Made by a program: the position numbers and the translations under genes. The notes beneath the pieces were generated by a model. That model was given only the letters and a program-made list of their open reading frames with translations, was not told the origin of the DNA and made no database searches. Positions 52,575-61,205 of a DNA stretch of 64,000 nt are shown here, in pieces (positions within the stretch are counted from its first letter, which is position 1; each line of letters opens with the position of its first letter). Source of the DNA: Brevibacterium spongiae (GTDB lineage: Bacteria > Actinomycetota > Actinomycetes > Actinomycetales > Brevibacteriaceae); the NCBI RefSeq assembly GCF_026168515.1, contig NZ_CP093443.1, positions 3,286,001 through 3,350,000 of the forward strand, given 5' to 3'.

Positions 52575-53372
52575 GTGAAGTCAGAGAAGAATTCAGGAGC
52601 ACAGGCGTCCACCGGCGACCACTACGTCAAGTCTGCCGAAAAGACGCTGTCCGTGCTGCTCGCGTTCACCGCTGACAATCCGCGCCTGTCGGTCACTCAG
52701 GTCGCCGAGGCGACCCATCTGACGAGGGCCGCGGCCCGCCGGTTCCTGCTCACACTCGTCGACCTCGGGTATCTCACCACCGACGGCACCCAGTTCTCAC
52801 TCACCCCGCGCGTGCTCGACATCGGTGCGGGGTTCCTGGCCGGACTCGATCTTCCGAAGGTCGCGCAGCCGCATCTCAACCGGCTCGCCAACGACCTCGA
52901 CGAATCCGCGACGCTGAGCATCCTCGACGAGGACGACATCGTCTATATCGCACGTGCCACCGCCCCGAGGCTGCACACCGTCACGGTCAACCTCGGCAAT
53001 CGTCTGCCCGCGTGGGCGACATCGATGGGCCGGATCCTCGTCTCCGAGCTGCCGCCCGAGGATCGGCAGGCATTCCTCGACCGCACCGAGATCTCGACGT
53101 TCACCGACCGGACCGTGTCCTCACGCGACGAGCTCGGCAAGGAGCTCGAACGCATCCGCGAACAGGGATGGTGCCTTGTGTCCCAGGAGCTCGATGAGGG
53201 GCTGCGGGGCCTCGCCGTGCCCGTTCGCCGCGGGGACACCACCCTGGCCGCGGTCAATGTCTCGCTGCACACCTCCCACCTGCGCGGACTCTCGATCGAA
53301 GACGATGTCGTTCCCCGCTTGCAGGCGGTCGCGGTCTCGATCGCTGAGGATTTCGGCGGACGCTCGCAATGA
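52575..53372 (+). CDS. IclR family transcriptional regulator
   Basis: The 265-residue product has an IclR winged helix (VKSAEKTLSVLLAFTADNPRLSVTQVAEATHLTRAAARRFLLTLVDLGYL, about 15-65) and the effector domain with DESATLSILDEDDIVYIARA, AWATSMGRILVSELP and the ELDEGLRGLAVPVRR segment. This is near the PcaR/CatR-type IclR regulators of aromatic and organic acid catabolism. The start is GTG at 52575 with TACCCT exactly six bases upstream, so it is probably leaderless. It should control the divergent transporter through the dyads at 52501-52536. Confidence 0.88.
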   Translation: MKSEKNSGAQASTGDHYVKSAEKTLSVLLAFTADNPRLSVTQVAEATHLTRAAARRFLLTLVDLGYLTTDGTQFSLTPRVLDIGAGFLAGLDLPKVAQPHLNRLANDLDESATLSILDEDDIVYIARATAPRLHTVTVNLGNRLPAWATSMGRILVSELPPEDRQAFLDRTEISTFTDRTVSSRDELGKELERIREQGWCLVSQELDEGLRGLAVPVRRGDTTLAAVNVSLHTSHLRGLSIEDDVVPRLQAVAVSIAEDFGGRSQ

Positions 53373-53642
53373 CTCGCAGCGGCTGCAACGTGGCGCCGGC
53401 ACCGGCTCTCCCCGAGCGTGCCCGGCTTCACCTGACCGACCTTGCGCCGTTTCGCCTGACCGGCTGAGTGTGTCAACCCCATTTGGCCCCACTGTGATGC
53501 TTTGATTTGGCCCCACCCCAGCATGTGTGGTCGTGCTCGCCGCGCGTTGGTAACAGTCGCGGCCCAGCGGGGTCGGGCGGTGTTGTGTTGCGAGCCTTTC
53601 TCCGGCCACAGGAGTGGCCGGGCCTCTCAGGTTCCAGTGTGG

Positions 53643-53903
53643 TCAGAACGGCGGATCGCCAGGGCCGTAGTCGGGTTCGGTTGGTCCGAATCGGCGACGC
53701 AGTCGCTGAAGGTCCTCAATAGCCGAATCGATCAGATCGGCGGCATGCTCGCGGCCACTGGGCTGAACAGACTCGATGGTGACACTGATCCCGTCCAGGA
53801 GATCCTGGGCGTCATTGAGGCGTTGGCTGATGTAGGCGACCCAGTCCTCGGTGGCATCGATGGCATTTCCGCTGGCTGGTTCCTGATCCTCGGTGGTGAT
53901 CAT
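53643..53903 (-). CDS. Third IS21 gene, 86-aa acidic helical protein
   Basis: The 86-residue product overlaps the istB stop by ATGA and has a strong site, AAGGAG, nine bases before its ATG, so it is translated with istAB. It is acidic, with two predicted amphipathic helices (NAIDATEDWVAYISQRLNDA near 13-32 and EHAADLIDSAIEDLQRLRRR near 52-71). It has no DNA-binding motif that I recognise. Standard IS21 elements have only istA and istB, so this is an accessory or passenger gene. Function unknown. Confidence 0.65.
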   Translation of the reverse strand: MITTEDQEPASGNAIDATEDWVAYISQRLNDAQDLLDGISVTIESVQPSGREHAADLIDSAIEDLQRLRRRFGPTEPDYGPGDPPF

Positions 53904-54730
53904 GGTTGATCTCCTTCCTGCAAAGTGGCCTCTTCGCTCCTGGCCCGGGTGGTGCGCAGCCGGTAAGAGCTGGTGCCGGTGTTGATGATGTGGGCGTTAA
54001 ACGTCAACCGATCGACAACGGCCGCGGCCAGCCGCGGGTCGGTGAATGTCTGCCCCCACTCGCTGAACGAGGCGTTCGAGGCTGTCGCAATCGAGGCTCG
54101 TTCCTCACGTTCGGTGATGATCTGGAAGAGTAACTCAGCTCCACGAGAATCGAGGCTGACATACCCCAACTCATCCAGGCACAGCAGGTCCAGGCGAGCA
54201 TAGCGGCCCACTACCCGGGAGAGCTGCTTGGCATCGGCGGCCTCGGTGAGCTCGTTGACCAGGGCCGCCGTCGTGACGTAGCGGACTCTGCGGCCCTGCT
54301 CGGCCGCGGCGGTCCCCAGACCGATCAGCAGATGCGTCTTCCCTGTCCCGGAATCACCGAGTAGCACCAACGGCTCACCGGCATCGATCCACGCTCCGGT
54401 GGCCAGAGTCGCCAACCGGGCCGGCGGCAAATCCTCGATGGCGGCGGTATCGAAGTCGGACAGGTGCTTGGTGCGAGGAAACTTCGCTTCCTTGATCCGC
54501 CGGATCCGACGGCGGGCATCACGATCATCACACTCCGCGGCCAACACCTCAGCCAGGTAGGCCTTGTGCGAGAGCCGTTCTCGGGCTGCTGCCTCGGCCA
54601 TCGGTGAGGCCTGGTCACGGATCGTGGGCATGAACAGGGTCCGACAAGCCGTGGCGATCGCGGCCTCAGCCGCCTGATCACCCAGAGCAGTCACTGCCGG
54701 CGTCGATGCCGGGATGGTTTTCGCGTTCAT
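53900..54730 (-). CDS. istB: IS21 helper ATPase IstB
   Basis: The 276-residue AAA+ protein has Walker A (GDSGTGKT, 125-132), Walker B (LLCLDELGY, 182-190), the ASIATASNASFSEWGQTF sensor region, and a C-terminal HIINTGTSSYRLR tail. IstB assembles on target DNA and activates IstA. The ATG overlaps the istA stop by four bases, and the stop overlaps the start of the third gene. Confidence 0.95.
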   Translation of the reverse strand: MNAKTIPASTPAVTALGDQAAEAAIATACRTLFMPTIRDQASPMAEAAARERLSHKAYLAEVLAAECDDRDARRRIRRIKEAKFPRTKHLSDFDTAAIEDLPPARLATLATGAWIDAGEPLVLLGDSGTGKTHLLIGLGTAAAEQGRRVRYVTTAALVNELTEAADAKQLSRVVGRYARLDLLCLDELGYVSLDSRGAELLFQIITEREERASIATASNASFSEWGQTFTDPRLAAAVVDRLTFNAHIINTGTSSYRLRTTRARSEEATLQEGDQP

Positions 54731-56274
54731 GCTCCCACCACCGAGACCAGTTCGTCATAGGCGCCCAGGCCCGGCACCGGCCTCTCCCCGACTGGTCCGA
54801 CGTGGGCCGGGACGACCACCGCCGGTGGCGCAGTCATCGCCTGACCGGCCCGGCGGGCCTCGACCGCGACCACATCAGCATCGAAGCATCCCAACCCGGT
54901 CGCGGTTGTCAATGCGGTGACAATGTCACCGTTGGGCAGGCTGCGGTGCAGTAGCAGCACACCGATGAGCGCCCGGGTCCCGGCCGTGTCGCCGAGTTGC
55001 CCACGCGCAGCATCCCAGAACCGTTGATGAGCGTTCGTGAACATCCCGGACTTCCGGGCAGCCGCCAGCGCGGTGGCCCCGGCGAATGCTCCGGGCTTGC
55101 GTATGAGGACTTCCAGGTAGTGATCGAGGACCAAATCTTCGGTGTACTTATGCAGCGACCGGGTATGGACAGCGACCACCCCCGACTCAGCGATCACGGT
55201 CACCGTCGTGGCCCCCAAACGCACCTGGAGGCGTCTGCCAGCCAACCGGGCCGGCACCGAGTAATAGGACTGACGTACGCACACTCTGGCTCTCGCATCG
55301 ACCCGACACGACAGGGTCTGCGCGGCATCGAAGACCTCATCGGGCAAACCCCGCAGGCCAGGCAGCTCCCGGGCCGCCGCGGCCCCGACCGTCTCGACCC
55401 GGCCGGTGATCTTTCGGTCGTCATCACCAGCATCGGCAGCGACCATGAAAGCGTTGAGCTCGGCTAAGGAGGCGAACTCGGGCACCGGCACCAGATGACG
55501 GCGCCGGAACCGACCGACCTCCCCCTCGACGCCACCCTTCTCATGAGCACCCTTGATCCCGGGCTGGCAGAAGAAGCTATCGAACCCGTAATGCGACCTC
55601 AGGGCGACAAACCGGGGATTCTCCTCCCGTTCCCGACCCAGCAGCACCCGCACCACCGCCGGAGTCAGGTTGTCATACCGGATCATGCCCGTCGGGACTC
55701 CACCGAGCCGGTCGAAGGCCTTCACATGACCGTCGAGAAACGACTCCTGAGCCTGGTTGGCGTAAGCAATGTGCACGGCTTTACCCGAATGCGATAGGCG
55801 CAGAATGAACATCCACAGCTTCAACCACACCCCACCGATGAGGGCGTAGAACTCCCCGAAGTCGACCTCGGCTTCAGCCGCCGGGGCATGGGTTTGAGGA
55901 ACCTTGACCTCCAACGACTGATCGAAAATGTCCCGGCGCAGCTTCGCGACCAGGGTTCGCACACTCGACTCCGCAACCTCGACTCCTTCCTCCTCGACGA
56001 GGCGCTGCCAGACCCGCCGGGCGGTATGACGCTGCTTCCGAGGGACCTCTTTGTCAGCAACTAACCAAGCCCGGACGGTGGCAACGTGCTCACCGAGGAC
56101 TGGTGCTACCCTCTCCGGAGTCTTCCGCCGCGGTGGTACCGCATCCGCCAACGCCTGACGTACCGTCCTGCGGTGGACCTTGTACTTTTGGGCTAACTGT
56201 CGAATCGACATCTCATGGTCTCTGTGGTCTCGTCGGATATTCTCGAATTGCTCCACTCTCGACATCTCCTTCAT
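54727..56274 (-). CDS. istA: IS21 transposase IstA
   Basis: The 515-residue transposase has an N-terminal HTH (MSIRQLAQKYKVHRRTVRQAL) and a DDE core with Asp in AEVDFGEF (about 138), Asp in MIRYDNLTP (about 201) and Glu in EKGGVEGEVGRFRRRHLVP (about 250), then the RQSYYSVPARLAGRRLQVRLG C-terminal domain. All three catalytic residues are present. I use ATG at 56274; GTG at 56283 and ATG at 56265 are also in frame, and the family usually starts near the last of these. Confidence 0.93.
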   Translation of the reverse strand: MKEMSRVEQFENIRRDHRDHEMSIRQLAQKYKVHRRTVRQALADAVPPRRKTPERVAPVLGEHVATVRAWLVADKEVPRKQRHTARRVWQRLVEEEGVEVAESSVRTLVAKLRRDIFDQSLEVKVPQTHAPAAEAEVDFGEFYALIGGVWLKLWMFILRLSHSGKAVHIAYANQAQESFLDGHVKAFDRLGGVPTGMIRYDNLTPAVVRVLLGREREENPRFVALRSHYGFDSFFCQPGIKGAHEKGGVEGEVGRFRRRHLVPVPEFASLAELNAFMVAADAGDDDRKITGRVETVGAAAARELPGLRGLPDEVFDAAQTLSCRVDARARVCVRQSYYSVPARLAGRRLQVRLGATTVTVIAESGVVAVHTRSLHKYTEDLVLDHYLEVLIRKPGAFAGATALAAARKSGMFTNAHQRFWDAARGQLGDTAGTRALIGVLLLHRSLPNGDIVTALTTATGLGCFDADVVAVEARRAGQAMTAPPAVVVPAHVGPVGERPVPGLGAYDELVSVVGA

Positions 56275-56462
56275 ATGCCCCACCTCTTCGTGAACGTCTT
56301 GGTCGACATCACGAACGGTACGGCTGGTAGGTCGGGGGTGGGGCCAAATCAGAGGATCATTTTTGCTCCAAGTGGGGCCATTTCAGACTGTCACACTCAG
56401 ACCGGCCGTGTGCCACCCTGCCTGACCGGCCCCGCGCCGTTTCGCCTGACCCGGGACATCCG

Positions 56463-56972
56463 GTGATCCTCCCCGAAGTCCGAGACCCGCGGATGATCAC
56501 CGTTCGCCGAGGCGGATCGCTGACCGACGATCACCACAGCCTTCTCGCGCTGTGGGCGGCCGACTGCGCTGAGCACGTCCTCCCCATCTTCGAGTCGGTC
56601 TGTCTTGACGATGTACGCCCGCGTGCGGCCATCGCTGCCGCTCGAGAGTGGGCTGCGGGCACCACGCCGATGATGACCGCCCGTGCGACCGGCGGCCACG
56701 CCATGGGTGCGGCCAGGCCATTGCGCGGACCCGCGCGCTTCGCTGCGTATGCGGCAGGACAGGCCGCCTGCGTCGGACACGTCGCCGAGCACGACCTCGG
56801 CGCGGCGGCTTATGCGATCAAGGCCGCGCGCGGCCCCTCGGGTACGGACCTCAATGCGGGACGAACTGAACGAGACTGGCAGCGTGAGCGGCTACCGGCC
56901 GAGGTGCGTGATCTCGTGCTTGAGGATCAGGCGGCCCGGGACTCCATCTGCTGGTCGGTGTTCTCCGCCTGA
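56463..56972 (+). CDS. Imm-5-like putative immunity protein (orphan)
   Basis: The 169-residue product matches the bacterial putative-immunity family, by pattern: LPEVRDPRMITVRRGGSLTDDHHSLLALWAADCAEHVLPIFE at the start, then the RPRAAIAAAREWAAG helix and an Ala-rich helical body with AAYAAGQAACVGHVAEHDLGAAAYAIKAAR. The family is predicted to neutralise polymorphic toxins. No toxin or secretion gene is adjacent, so it is an orphan, or the family has another role. The start is GTG at 56463 or ATG at 56493; neither has a clear ribosome site. The IS21 element ends 62 bases upstream and may have separated it from its promoter. Confidence 0.65.
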   Translation: MILPEVRDPRMITVRRGGSLTDDHHSLLALWAADCAEHVLPIFESVCLDDVRPRAAIAAAREWAAGTTPMMTARATGGHAMGAARPLRGPARFAAYAAGQAACVGHVAEHDLGAAAYAIKAARGPSGTDLNAGRTERDWQRERLPAEVRDLVLEDQAARDSICWSVFSA

Positions 56973-57065
56973 CGGTCGCTCCTCTCCGCCTAAACGGCAC
57001 ACCTTCTTCCGAGAAGCTCACCGAAGAACGTGAGTATCTCGGAACAAGCTGAGCCGCTTCCGAAA

Positions 57066-57210
57066 CTCCGCGGGGAAATTGCGACTCCGCGGGGCACATA
57101 CGCCCCTGCGGGGACCGAACATCCGTCTCCGTGGGGCACATTCGACCCTGCGGGGACCGAACAACCGGCTCCGCAGGGCAGTTACGACTCCTCCGGGAAC
57201 TTCCGACTCC
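57066..57210. repeat. Tandem repeat, about seven units of 19 and 23 bp
   Basis: Units begin CTCCGCGGGG or CCCTGCGGGG and alternate between 19 bases and 23 bases (the latter with ACCGAACA). The array fills the 268-base gap between the Imm-5-like gene and the GlpR-like gene end. Confidence 0.8.
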
Positions 57211-57240
57211 ACGCCGGAGCCTCGGTCCAGTTCTTCAGTC

Positions 57241-59385
57241 TCAGGCGCGGCGGCGGGCTAAGACGTCGTTGACGGCACCGAGGTCGGCGGCCTTCGTCGT
57301 CCGGATCGCCTTGCGTCCGTGTCCGAGCGGCCCGTCTTCGCGGGCGGAGTCGCTGAGTTCCGGGCGGTAGCCAAGCTCGGCGGCGAATTCTGCCGCAATG
57401 TCCTCGCGGCTGCGGGCCTCGGTCTCGTACGAGCTCGCATCGGCTGCCGTCGCCGAGGGCACAGGGTGTTCGGCTTCGGGCGCGTCCACGTAGCTGGGCA
57501 CCGGCAGCGGCGTCGGCGACCAGCCGTCGCGCGACTTCAGCCTCTGCATGAACGGGTCGTCGACCTGCGCCGCCGCGTCGAGTGCCGCGTGCACATCGGC
57601 GTCGCGTTCGGCACCGGTGCTGGACTCGTTCGCCGAACCTGACGTCGACTGGTCGGCCACCAGATCGGAACCGAGCGAGACCGGAGCCTCGGCCGAAGAT
57701 TCGGACGTGGACCTGGACGTGGACTCCTCCGCGGCCGAAGCGGTCGACGACTGCTCGCTCGATGACTTCTCAGCAGGTGCCTTCGCAGCGGGCACTTTCT
57801 CGGCTTGTGCCGTGGCGGGTGCCTTTTCAGCGGGCGCCTTCGTGGACTCCCGATCGGACTGCTCGGTCGCCTCGGCGGGGGCGTTCTCCTTGACGACGGG
57901 GATCGGTCCGGTGAGCAGGACCTGACGGGTGGTGTGTCCCTCGCTGTCTTCCTTGCGGACGCGCACGAGCGGGATCTCGCCGGTGTCGGCCTCCTCGCGG
58001 GCCTTCTTCGATTCGGCGCCGTGCGCCATCGCGGCCCGGGCCTGCGCGGCCTTCGTCGATCCGCTGCGTGCCTGTGCGGCGGCTGCGATGCGCGCGGCAG
58101 TCCCGCTCGAGGTCGGCGCCGAGGCGGCCGGCTGTGCCGCGGTGCGTGTGCGTTCCGTCGTTCGAGTCGGTGTGGACTGCTTCGCGGTCGGGGCTGTCCC
58201 TCCGGTGGCAGCTGTCCGTCCGGTGGCAGGTGCGGTACTCGCGTGGCTCTGCTGTTCCTTCACCGGGACGGTCTGCTTCGATGAGGACTGGTTCGGCGTG
58301 GTCGGCTTCGTCGCGGTCTGCTTCGGTGCGGTCCGCGTCGGTGCGGCCGACTTCGGGGTGCGTTCCAGCCTGCGCAGCTGTTTCTTCGTCGCGGCCTTGC
58401 GCAGGTTGAGGGTGCGCACGAGGAACAGCGACACAACGGCGAGGCCGAGGAATACTCCGGCCAGCGCGATGTGCACGACCGAGAACAGCGCGAGGACTCC
58501 GGTCACGAGGATGCCGAGCACCGAGGCCAGGAAGACCACGGCGAATCCCTTCACCATCGTGTTCAGCGACTTCAGGGACTCGCGCAGAGTCGTTGCTTGC
58601 TCAGTCATCGCATGTTCCTCGTCGGTTCCGGTGCTCGGAGTGGAGATCTGTGGATCGGTGTCTGTGGTGGTGGCTTCGCCTTCGCCGAGGCGACCGCCCC
58701 GGCCCGTGCCTGCGCCGCCTCCCCGTGGTGCGCCGCCTCGCGGACTTGCCGCGTCGGCAGGTCGTGAGCGCGCGCCGGTCGACTCGGTCCGGCCGCTCGC
58801 TGACGCGTGCGGCGTGGGTGCCTGCGGGGTACGGGCGGAACCGTTCTGCCGCCCGCCTGCCGGTGTGCTGTCGTTGAACACGGCGGACACTGCGGGATGG
58901 AGGGGTCGCACATTGCCGGTCCCGGCGAGCCCCAGTCCGGAGCCCGTCCCGGCCTGCCCGGCATGTGCATGACCGGAGGCGTGGTCGGCAGAGAACGCCG
59001 AGTGGGTCTCTCCGACCGCGACGGGAAGGACGGTGGGCTGGGAGGATTCGGCCGCCTCGGTGACGGTGCGGGCCTGACCCAGGCCGTCGATGACGGCGAA
59101 CGCGGGGGTCGCAGCGGAGAGGCTCAGGGTCGGTGCGTCCTTGTCTGCAGAGACGTGCGGGGTCGGGACCGAGGGCGTTTTTCGGGGCTTGTCGTGGAAG
59201 ACCTGGGTGCGCTCCGAATGGTCGTGTCCGGGGTTGGGGATCTCGGCTGCGACGACGGCCGCGTTGTCCGGGACCGTATCGATTTCGGCGCGCGAGAGCT
59301 CCGTCGCGGACTTCCGAATCATTGCGGGCACAGCAACGGCGAAGACCACGACGATGGCGATGACGACGATGATGCTGGTGTCCAC
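57241..59385 (-). CDS. GlpR-like (Rv0996-type) membrane protein
   Basis: The 714-residue product has an N-terminal membrane anchor (4-22), a long low-complexity region rich in Ala/Ser/Thr/His, two adjacent membrane segments (about 278-300 and 303-322), a basic Lys/Thr-rich stretch, a very acidic Ser/Glu/Ala region, and a C-terminal WSPTPLPVPSYVDAPEAE (about 621-638). That Trp-Pro-Pro-Tyr motif and the two-part membrane layout match the Rv0996/GlpR family of actinobacteria, partner of the gephyrin-like Glp in polar growth and division. It lies after rimJ and galU, the conserved place. The glp gene itself is missing here. An in-frame ATG at 58608 has GAGGA seven bases upstream and could give a second, 455-residue product. 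Confidence 0.7.
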   Translation of the reverse strand: MDTSIIVVIAIVVVFAVAVPAMIRKSATELSRAEIDTVPDNAAVVAAEIPNPGHDHSERTQVFHDKPRKTPSVPTPHVSADKDAPTLSLSAATPAFAVIDGLGQARTVTEAAESSQPTVLPVAVGETHSAFSADHASGHAHAGQAGTGSGLGLAGTGNVRPLHPAVSAVFNDSTPAGGRQNGSARTPQAPTPHASASGRTESTGARSRPADAASPRGGAPRGGGAGTGRGGRLGEGEATTTDTDPQISTPSTGTDEEHAMTEQATTLRESLKSLNTMVKGFAVVFLASVLGILVTGVLALFSVVHIALAGVFLGLAVVSLFLVRTLNLRKAATKKQLRRLERTPKSAAPTRTAPKQTATKPTTPNQSSSKQTVPVKEQQSHASTAPATGRTAATGGTAPTAKQSTPTRTTERTRTAAQPAASAPTSSGTAARIAAAAQARSGSTKAAQARAAMAHGAESKKAREEADTGEIPLVRVRKEDSEGHTTRQVLLTGPIPVVKENAPAEATEQSDRESTKAPAEKAPATAQAEKVPAAKAPAEKSSSEQSSTASAAEESTSRSTSESSAEAPVSLGSDLVADQSTSGSANESSTGAERDADVHAALDAAAQVDDPFMQRLKSRDGWSPTPLPVPSYVDAPEAEHPVPSATAADASSYETEARSREDIAAEFAAELGYRPELSDSAREDGPLGHGRKAIRTTKAADLGAVNDVLARRRA

Positions 59386-59528
59386 ACTGCCACCCTAAGT
59401 TGCGGGCATCGACGAAGACGTGAAGACGGCAGGTGTGTCGGTCAAACTGGCGCGATGTTCACACAATTCTCAGCCAGGATGTCACCGCGATGCACAGCTT
59501 GAACGTTACTGCGTTCCCGGCCTGCGCG

Positions 59529-60134
59529 TCACTGCGCTGCGGTTCCGCCGGTGCCGTGCCGGTAGGCGGCGAGCAGGCCGTGCGGGACCTCCTCGGCGAG
59601 GAGGGCGAAGGTGCGGTGATCGCACCACTGCCCGTCGATGTGCATATAGCGTTCGCGCACCCCTTCGTCGCGGAGGCCGAGCTTGGCCGCCACGCGCAGG
59701 CTCGCTGCGTTCTCCGGGCGGATGTTGATCTCGATGCGGTGGAGGCCGAGGGCGAAGAAGCAGTGGTCTGCGGCCATCGCCACGGCGATCGGGGTGATGC
59801 CGCGACCGGCCACGCGCGAATCGATCCAGTAGCCGATCTGACCGGACAGGATCGATCCCCAGGTCAGGCCGGAGACGGTGATCTGGCCGCGGAAGTCGCC
59901 GCCGACCTCGATGGCGAAGGGCACGGTCTGTCCGCGTTTGGCCTGTTTGTCCTGCATCCGGACCATGGTGCGAAATCCCGGCAGCTCTTGACCGGGTGCG
60001 GGCAGAGTCGCGTCCCAGGGGCGCAGCCAATCGCGGTTGAATCGGCGGACCTCCCGCCAGGCGTCCTCATCGCGACGGCGGAGGGGACGCAGCACGATAT
60101 CGGACTGACGGTCAGTCAGGATGACAGGCCACAC
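59529..60134 (-). CDS. rimJ: RimJ/RimL-type N-acetyltransferase
   Basis: The 201-residue product has the RimJ pattern: IVLRPLRRRDEDAWREVRRFNRDWLRPWDATLP at the start, FRGQITVSGLTWGSILSGQIGYWID near 82, the acetyl-CoA segment SRVAGRGITPIAVAMAADHCFFALGLHRIEINIRPENAAS, and LGLRDEGVRERYMHIDGQW. RimJ-type enzymes acetylate protein N-termini, such as ribosomal protein S5. The start is GTG at 60134 with AGGG seven bases upstream. It is in the conserved order galU, (glp absent), rimJ, glpR. The gap to galU carries a 10-bp tandem repeat. Confidence 0.85.
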   Translation of the reverse strand: MWPVILTDRQSDIVLRPLRRRDEDAWREVRRFNRDWLRPWDATLPAPGQELPGFRTMVRMQDKQAKRGQTVPFAIEVGGDFRGQITVSGLTWGSILSGQIGYWIDSRVAGRGITPIAVAMAADHCFFALGLHRIEINIRPENAASLRVAAKLGLRDEGVRERYMHIDGQWCDHRTFALLAEEVPHGLLAAYRHGTGGTAAQ

Positions 60135-60210
60135 GCGGCTGCCCTCGCTCTCGGGATCGGTTGCGGTCGGCCTGACGGCCCGGAATTGCCCTGCCGGGTC
60201 AGTGCCCCGG

Positions 60211-60260
60211 AACCGTCCGGGACAGTCCGGGACTGTCCGGGACTGTCCGGGACTGTCCGG
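60211..60260. repeat. Exact 10-bp tandem repeat, five units
   Basis: Units at 60211, 60221, 60231, 60241 and 60251 end in GTCCGG; the last three are identical (GACTGTCCGG), and the second (GACAGTCCGG) is partly self-complementary with them. It lies between galU and rimJ, at the place where many actinobacteria have glp/moeA. Confidence 0.9.
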
Positions 60261-60296
60261 GGTCTGCCGCGGGCGGTTCCGGCCCTGCCCTGGTGC

Positions 60297-61199
60297 TCAG
60301 TCCAGGGTCGGCACGAACTCGCGCAGCCAGCCCTTGAGATCATCGCCGAGGTCGTCACGGTCGCACGCGATCTGCACGACGGCCTTGAGGTAGTCGAGCT
60401 TGTCGCCGGTGTCGTAGCGGGCCCCCTTGAACACGACTCCGTAGACACCGTGGCCATCCGCATCTCCGGCGAGTTCCTGGAGGGCATCGGTGAGCTGGAT
60501 TTCGTTGCCGCGTCCCGGTTCGGTCGTCTCGAGGACGTCGAAGATCTCCGGGGCCAGCACGTAACGGCCGATGATCGCGAGATTCGAGGGGGCCTCCTCG
60601 GTGGCGGGCTTCTCCACCAGGTCGGTGACCTTGACGACGTCACCATCGGAGGTGGGTTCGACGGCGGCGCAGCCGTAGAGGTGGATGGCCTCGCGCGGAA
60701 CCTCCATGAGAGCGACGACGCTGCCACCGGTCTTCTCCGCAACCTCGATCATCTTCGGCAGGATCGGGCTGCGCTCGTCGATGAGGTCATCGCCGAGGAG
60801 CACGGCGAAGGGTTCGTTGCCGACGTGCTGGCGGCCCTTGAGCACGGCATGGCCGAGTCCCTTCGGATCCCCCTGGCGCACATAGTGGATGTCAGCGAGC
60901 TCGGACGGATGGCGCACGGCGGCGAGCTTCTTCTCATCGCCCTTCTTCGCCAGCGCGTCTTCGAGTCCGTCGACCCGGTCGAAATGGTCCTCGAGCGGTC
61001 GCTTGTTCCGACCGGTGATCATGAGGACATCCTGCAGCCCGGCGTCGACGGCTTCTTCGACGACGTACTGGATCGCCGGTTTGTCGACGACGGGGAGCAT
61101 TTCCTTCGGGGTGGCCTTCGTGGCGGGGAGGAACCGAGTTCCGAGGCCGGCGACGGGGATCACGGCCTTGCGAACGGTGTGCTGCGCTTCATCACTCAT
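60297..61199 (-). CDS. galU: UTP-glucose-1-phosphate uridylyltransferase
   Basis: The 300-residue product is a clear GalU: VRKAVIPVAGLGTRFLPATKATPKEMLPVVDKPAIQYVVEEAVDAG at the start with the nucleotide loop and catalytic lysine, the HYVRQGDPKGLGHAVLKGRQHVG segment, FAVLLGDDLID, and the C-terminal GVVFKGARYDTGDKLDYLKAVV. It makes UDP-glucose for envelope polysaccharide. ATG at 61199 has TAAGAT exactly six bases upstream and no ribosome site, so it is probably leaderless. Its -10 overlaps the -35 of the divergent 5-FCL gene. The glp/moeA gene that usually follows is absent. Confidence 0.95.
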   Translation of the reverse strand: MSDEAQHTVRKAVIPVAGLGTRFLPATKATPKEMLPVVDKPAIQYVVEEAVDAGLQDVLMITGRNKRPLEDHFDRVDGLEDALAKKGDEKKLAAVRHPSELADIHYVRQGDPKGLGHAVLKGRQHVGNEPFAVLLGDDLIDERSPILPKMIEVAEKTGGSVVALMEVPREAIHLYGCAAVEPTSDGDVVKVTDLVEKPATEEAPSNLAIIGRYVLAPEIFDVLETTEPGRGNEIQLTDALQELAGDADGHGVYGVVFKGARYDTGDKLDYLKAVVQIACDRDDLGDDLKGWLREFVPTLD

Positions 61200-61205
61200 G
61201 AAGTC

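Larger units (their letters stand above)
53464..56400 (-). mobile_element. IS21-family insertion sequence, complete, with 5-bp target duplication
   Basis: The element encodes istA, istB and a third small gene. Its termini share CTGAGTGTG and an internal GGCCCCACT: the left end has CTGAGTGTGTCAACC, and the right end, complemented, has CTGAGTGTGACAGTC. Each end holds two copies of an ATTTGGCCCCAC-type box (left 53481 and 53505; right near 56341 and 56375), the multiple-repeat end typical of IS21. ACCGG flanks both sides (53459-53463, 56401-56405) as a perfect duplication. It split a tandem-repeat gap whose unit CGCCGTTTCGCCTGACC is found on both sides. An alternative boundary at the TGTG (53469/56395) would leave imperfect flanks. 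All three genes are intact, so it may be recent and active. Confidence 0.9.
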
